64,000 bases of DNA, from positions 57,191 to 121,190 of the forward strand of contig JAWKZG010000018.1 of the NCBI GenBank assembly GCA_041396125.1, read 5' to 3'. The stretch is from JAWKZG01 sp041396125. GTDB taxonomy: Bacteria; Pseudomonadota; Gammaproteobacteria; Competibacterales; Competibacteraceae. Below are positions 61,416 through 64,000 of this stretch, piece after piece. Each line of letters begins with the position of its first letter. The first letter of the stretch is position 1. A program made the position numbers and the translations under genes. The notes under the pieces were generated by a model. It worked only from the letters and a program-made list of their open reading frames with translations, was not told the origin of the DNA and ran no database searches.

Positions 61416-61440
61416 ACGGACAGATGGTGGTTTTTTGACA
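61416..61440 (-). promoter_or_regulatory. Cluster promoter/operator motif P4
   Basis: On the minus strand CTGTCAAAAA is followed, 14 nt after TGTC, by TGTCCGT. It lies 179 bp before the gene at 60236-61237 and marks the upstream edge of the cluster. Apart from it, 61238-61522 shows nothing further. Confidence 0.75.
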
Positions 61441-61522
61441 GCCTGAAAATCAGGGAGATGTTCGATTACAGATAGGCAATATTGTCAGTGCGGATGAGCG
61501 ATTACTATTATCATGCTGTGCC

Positions 61523-61550
61523 CGATGCCAAGGTAATCGCACTGGCATCG
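61523..61550. repeat. Inverted repeat after the DUF190 gene
   Basis: CGATGCCA and TGGCATCG, 12 bases apart, lie just downstream of the DUF190 stop. No T-run follows, so a Rho-independent terminator is doubtful. Confidence 0.35.
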
Positions 61551-61556
61551 ATTTGT

Positions 61557-61910
61557 TCAGGGGGATTTATTGAACTCAAAGTGAATGGCCTGTACGTCTT
61601 CGCGGGTGATCAGACCATCGCAGCCGGCTTGCTGAAATAATTGGGCCAGGGCGGGTAAAAAGCGTTCAATGTTGTCGGCGCTGTCTACCATTTCCACCAC
61701 GATCGGCAAATCCGAAGCCAGTTCCAGAATTTTGCTGGTATGAATATGGCTGGTATGGCCGTAGGACATTAAGCCGCGCCAGACAGTCGCACCGGCCAGG
61801 CCGGCTCGGCGGGCTTCATGCACAATAGCTTCGTACAAGGGCGTATGGCCTGATTTTTCGGTCTCGTCGATAATAATGCGCAGCCGTTGTGCGGGCGTGT
61901 TGATAATCAT
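61557..61910 (-). CDS. DUF190-family protein (PII-like fold)
   Basis: A 117-residue soluble protein of the DUF190 family, whose members have a ferredoxin/PII-like fold. The segments LRIIIDETEKSGHTPLYEAIVHEARRAGLAGATVWRG and PIVVEMVDSADNIERFLPAL are characteristic. It follows crcB by 7 bp, and this pairing is common, so it may regulate the fluoride channel or act with it. Confidence 0.9.
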   Translation of the reverse strand: MIINTPAQRLRIIIDETEKSGHTPLYEAIVHEARRAGLAGATVWRGLMSYGHTSHIHTSKILELASDLPIVVEMVDSADNIERFLPALAQLFQQAGCDGLITREDVQAIHFEFNKSP

Positions 61911-61917
61911 AGGGGCC

Positions 61918-62307
61918 TCAGAGTTTAAGCCATAGCCGGATCAGCGCGGTGCCCAGATAAAAGCTGAGCAGCGCGCCGGCGAAAGTTGCGACAAAATACA
62001 GCGAAGCGTAGAAGTACTCGCTGTCTTTGAGCAACTGACTGAGTTCATAAATAAGTGATGACAGGGTCGTGAATCCGCCACAGAATCCGGTCGCCAGTAG
62101 TAAGCGGCTTTCCGCGGATACCGCGTCGGTCAGCGCTGCCAGCTGCACAACCAGACCGATGACAAAGCAGCCGGCCAGATTCGAGGCCAGGGTGCCGAAC
62201 GGCAAGATCACAGAGGCATTCTGAAAACTCAGGGCCAGAATATAGCGAAGGATTGCACCCAGGCAGCCACCCAGGCCGACCAGCAGAAACGGTAGAATTG
62301 CGGTCAT
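61918..62307 (-). CDS. crcB: Fluoride ion channel CrcB/FluC
   Basis: A 129-residue membrane protein with four helices, the size of a Fluc subunit, which works as a dual-topology dimer to export fluoride. The typical GGCLGAILRYIL, GTLASNLAGCFVIG and GFCGGFTTLSS (with the channel Phe/Thr/Ser region) are present. No fluoride riboswitch is visible in the 228 bp upstream. Confidence 0.94.
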   Translation of the reverse strand: MTAILPFLLVGLGGCLGAILRYILALSFQNASVILPFGTLASNLAGCFVIGLVVQLAALTDAVSAESRLLLATGFCGGFTTLSSLIYELSQLLKDSEYFYASLYFVATFAGALLSFYLGTALIRLWLKL

Positions 62308-62535
62308 AGCATATGTATGGCAAAGGTGGATGCAGCGTCAGATGATGCCGGTCGATGCATAGGGTAATGCCTCCAGGTGTGTATACTCGGAAAATCTTGG
62401 TTTTATTTTTCGTGTTTTCCGCATAAATCTGGATTGAAATCTGAACGAGTAAATTATAGCGCATCACAACTGCCGCGCCAGTGGGCAGGCGGTAGTGCGT
62501 GCTGACGGCCAGGGTGCAACAGGAGTTTATACGAT

Positions 62536-63023
62536 ATGAAATATTTGTGGCAGGGCGGTTTGTCCTGGCGTTTTGCCTGGGTACAGGTCTGGCTATGAGT
62601 GAGGAAATCGGCAGTGTCGATACCAAGTTCAACCTGATCGGGCCGGATCATAAAATCGTGATTGAAGCGTTCGATGATCCGAAAATAGAAGGGGTGTCCT
62701 GTCATCTCAGTCGCTCAAAAAAAGGCGGTTTGAGTGGTGCTTTGGGCCTGGCCGAAGATACCTCGGATGCCTCTATCGCCTGTCGTCAGGTGGGGCCGAT
62801 ACGATTTCGGGATGAACTGGAAGAGGGAGAGCGGGTGTTCAGCGAGCGGCGGTCCCTGATCTTCAAGAAAATGCAAGTCGTCAGGTTTTATGATTCTGCC
62901 CGCAATACACTGATTTACCTGGTGTATAGCGACAAGATTATTGAAGGTTCCCCCAAGAATTCTATCTCTACCGTGCCGATTCTGGCCTGGCCCGAACGGC
63001 CCGCGCCACGGCCACCGGGATAA
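62536..63023 (+). CDS. creA: CreA-family secreted protein, one frameshift
   Basis: About 163 residues once one T is restored in the run near 62542. AGGAG at 62521-62525 lies 10 nt before the ATG at 62536. A signal peptide (VAGRFVLAFCLGTGLA) leads into the CreA pattern: IGSVDTKFNLIGPDHKIVIEAFDDPKI, VSCHLSRSKKGG, ACRQVGPI and RFYDSARNTLIYLVYSDKIIEGSPKNS. The function of CreA is not established; it is a periplasmic protein widespread in proteobacteria. Confidence 0.88.
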
Positions 63024-63139
63024 CCGAAGGCCAGTGCCATAACTGATCTGTATGCCAACTGTCAGAATTAATGCAGAGACGGCGGTAACAACAATATGTC
63101 ACAGATAATAGTGAGTGCACAAAATGTATAGTGGATTTG

Positions 63140-63760
63140 ATGACTGAGAAACTCATTCGAGATGCGTTAATCCTGTGGGCGACCATTGATCCTATTGGGA
63201 CGCTGGCGGTTTTTGTCGCAGTGACCAGTAAACTGGATGCCGCCCAGCGCCGCAGGGCGGCCCTGAAGGCGATTCTGTATGCGTCTGCCATTCTGATTGG
63301 GTCAATTGTGATCGGCCAGGTGCTGCTGTCATCGATGGGTATCCGGCTTATTTCTTTTCAGGTAGCCGGGGGTATTATTCTGTTTATTTTCGGCTTGCAG
63401 ATGATTTTCGGTACTGGCGCTGCCGGCGGTACACCGGCCAAGGAGCCTGGTCATGATGTCGCCGTTTTCCCGCTGGCCATACCGTCTATCGCCACGCCGG
63501 GCGCTATTTTGGCGGTAATCCTGTTAACGGATAATCATTTATTCGATATGACCACGCAGGCGATGACCGCAGGCCTCCTGTTGGCTATCTTGGCGGTTAC
63601 GCTGATCTTTATGCTGGCAGCGGATTTTATTCTCCGCATCATTGGCCATAATGGCGCATCCATTCTGGTGCGGGTGATGGGCATGATCCTGGCGGCCTTG
63701 TCGATTGAGTTTGTGATGGAAGCACTGCGAATACCGCAATGGATCGGGCAGGTGCTCTGA
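63140..63760 (+). CDS. MarC-family integral membrane protein
   Basis: A 206-residue inner-membrane protein with six helices of the MarC/YhgN/YchE family. The N-terminus reads TEKLIRDALILWATIDPIGTLAVF and a conserved PLAIPSIATPGAILAVI lies mid-chain. The family function is unproven. The ATG at 63140 is preferred; a GTG 9 bp upstream is possible. Confidence 0.9.
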   Translation: MTEKLIRDALILWATIDPIGTLAVFVAVTSKLDAAQRRRAALKAILYASAILIGSIVIGQVLLSSMGIRLISFQVAGGIILFIFGLQMIFGTGAAGGTPAKEPGHDVAVFPLAIPSIATPGAILAVILLTDNHLFDMTTQAMTAGLLLAILAVTLIFMLAADFILRIIGHNGASILVRVMGMILAALSIEFVMEALRIPQWIGQVL

Positions 63761-63775
63761 TAACGGGTTTGACCA

Positions 63776-64000
63776 TTACCCGATAGCGGCCTGGGTCGTC
63801 CAGATTACAAAAGCGTAGCGGGCGGTTTTGCCCAGACCGACCAGCACAATAAACACACCCAGCGGTACACGCAGCAGTCCGGCCACGAAAGTCAGTGCAT
63901 CGCCGCCAATGGGTGCCCAGGAGAGCAACAGGGTCCAGACCCCATAGTGCTGAAACCAGGCGCTGGCTTTGTCGAGCTGGCGCTGCTTGATCGGAAACCA
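63776..64000 (-). CDS. C-terminal part of a YqaA-family (VTT/DedA-like) membrane protein (runs off window)
   Basis: Reading leftwards from the window edge, 74 codons end at the stop at 63776-63778. The sequence WFPIKQRQLDKASAWFQHYG, then LLLSWAPIGGDALTFVAGLL and ARYAFVIWTTQAAIG, matches the end of YqaA-like VTT-domain proteins (DedA superfamily). It converges on the MarC gene. Confidence 0.85.
   Translation of the reverse strand, partial: WFPIKQRQLDKASAWFQHYGVWTLLLSWAPIGGDALTFVAGLLRVPLGVFIVLVGLGKTARYAFVIWTTQAAIG

Noticed and set aside
62308..62535. Fluoride riboswitch before crcB
   Set aside because: The GGnGAUGG...pseudoknot elements of the crcB RNA motif are not found on the minus strand in this leader.

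Overview
The window reads as a gammaproteobacterial chromosome segment of moderate GC content. The evidence is the dapB-carA-carB-greA order on one strand, a tRNA-Val gene with an encoded CCA end, an entericidin-type lipoprotein, CreA, MarC and YqaA family proteins, and Gram-negative envelope genes (OmpA domains, lipoboxes, signal peptides). The genus cannot be named from the sequence alone.

Layout. 0-7.1 kb is accessory and decayed: the start of a polytopic membrane protein, a gutted hybrid histidine kinase, a large Ser/Thr kinase-FGE fusion, a PilL-like fragment, an amidohydrolase, and an integrase scar against tRNA-Val (7121-7195). 7.2-13.0 kb is the dapB-carAB-greA group. 13.4-31.2 kb is mostly ordinary: an HSL-type hydrolase, a conserved protein of unknown function, a GAF/PAS/GGDEF cyclase, an ABC exporter, a class II aldolase-like protein, type I asparaginase, a broken DMT transporter, a four-gene Gld-type ABC system, entericidin, an unknown membrane protein and an MFS transporter. 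61.5-64 kb is ordinary again: DUF190, CrcB, CreA, MarC family, YqaA.

The striking part is 31.4-61.4 kb, about 30 kb all on the minus strand. It encodes five caspase-family (peptidase C14-like) proteins plus a sixth caspase start reduced to a 31-residue stub. Around them lie DUF4384-type proteins, three OmpA-domain proteins, a subtilisin-family (S8) protease, two paralogous secreted proteins, a DUF3160 protein, a membrane Ser/Thr kinase, a sigma-70-family factor and a putative membrane-bound anti-sigma partner. Almost all carry signal peptides or lipoboxes, so the caspases should act in the periplasm or at the cell surface. Four gene groups are each preceded by the same 25-nt motif in the same orientation: CTGTCRAAAA-type left half, then exactly 14 nt between TGTC and YGTCCGT. 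The motifs lie at 43087-43111, 51528-51552, 55496-55520 and 61416-61440. I infer a regulon, possibly driven by the sigma factor encoded inside the cluster. Three of the caspases carry an EF-hand-like loop, which suggests calcium dependence. My working model is an envelope-located, calcium-responsive protease network under its own sigma/anti-sigma and kinase control; its biological purpose is unknown.

Caution: many genes, including several in this cluster, are split by a frameshift. In nearly every case the frame change equals loss of exactly one base, often at a homopolymer. That pattern points to residual sequencing error rather than gene decay, so these genes are annotated at full length with the break noted.
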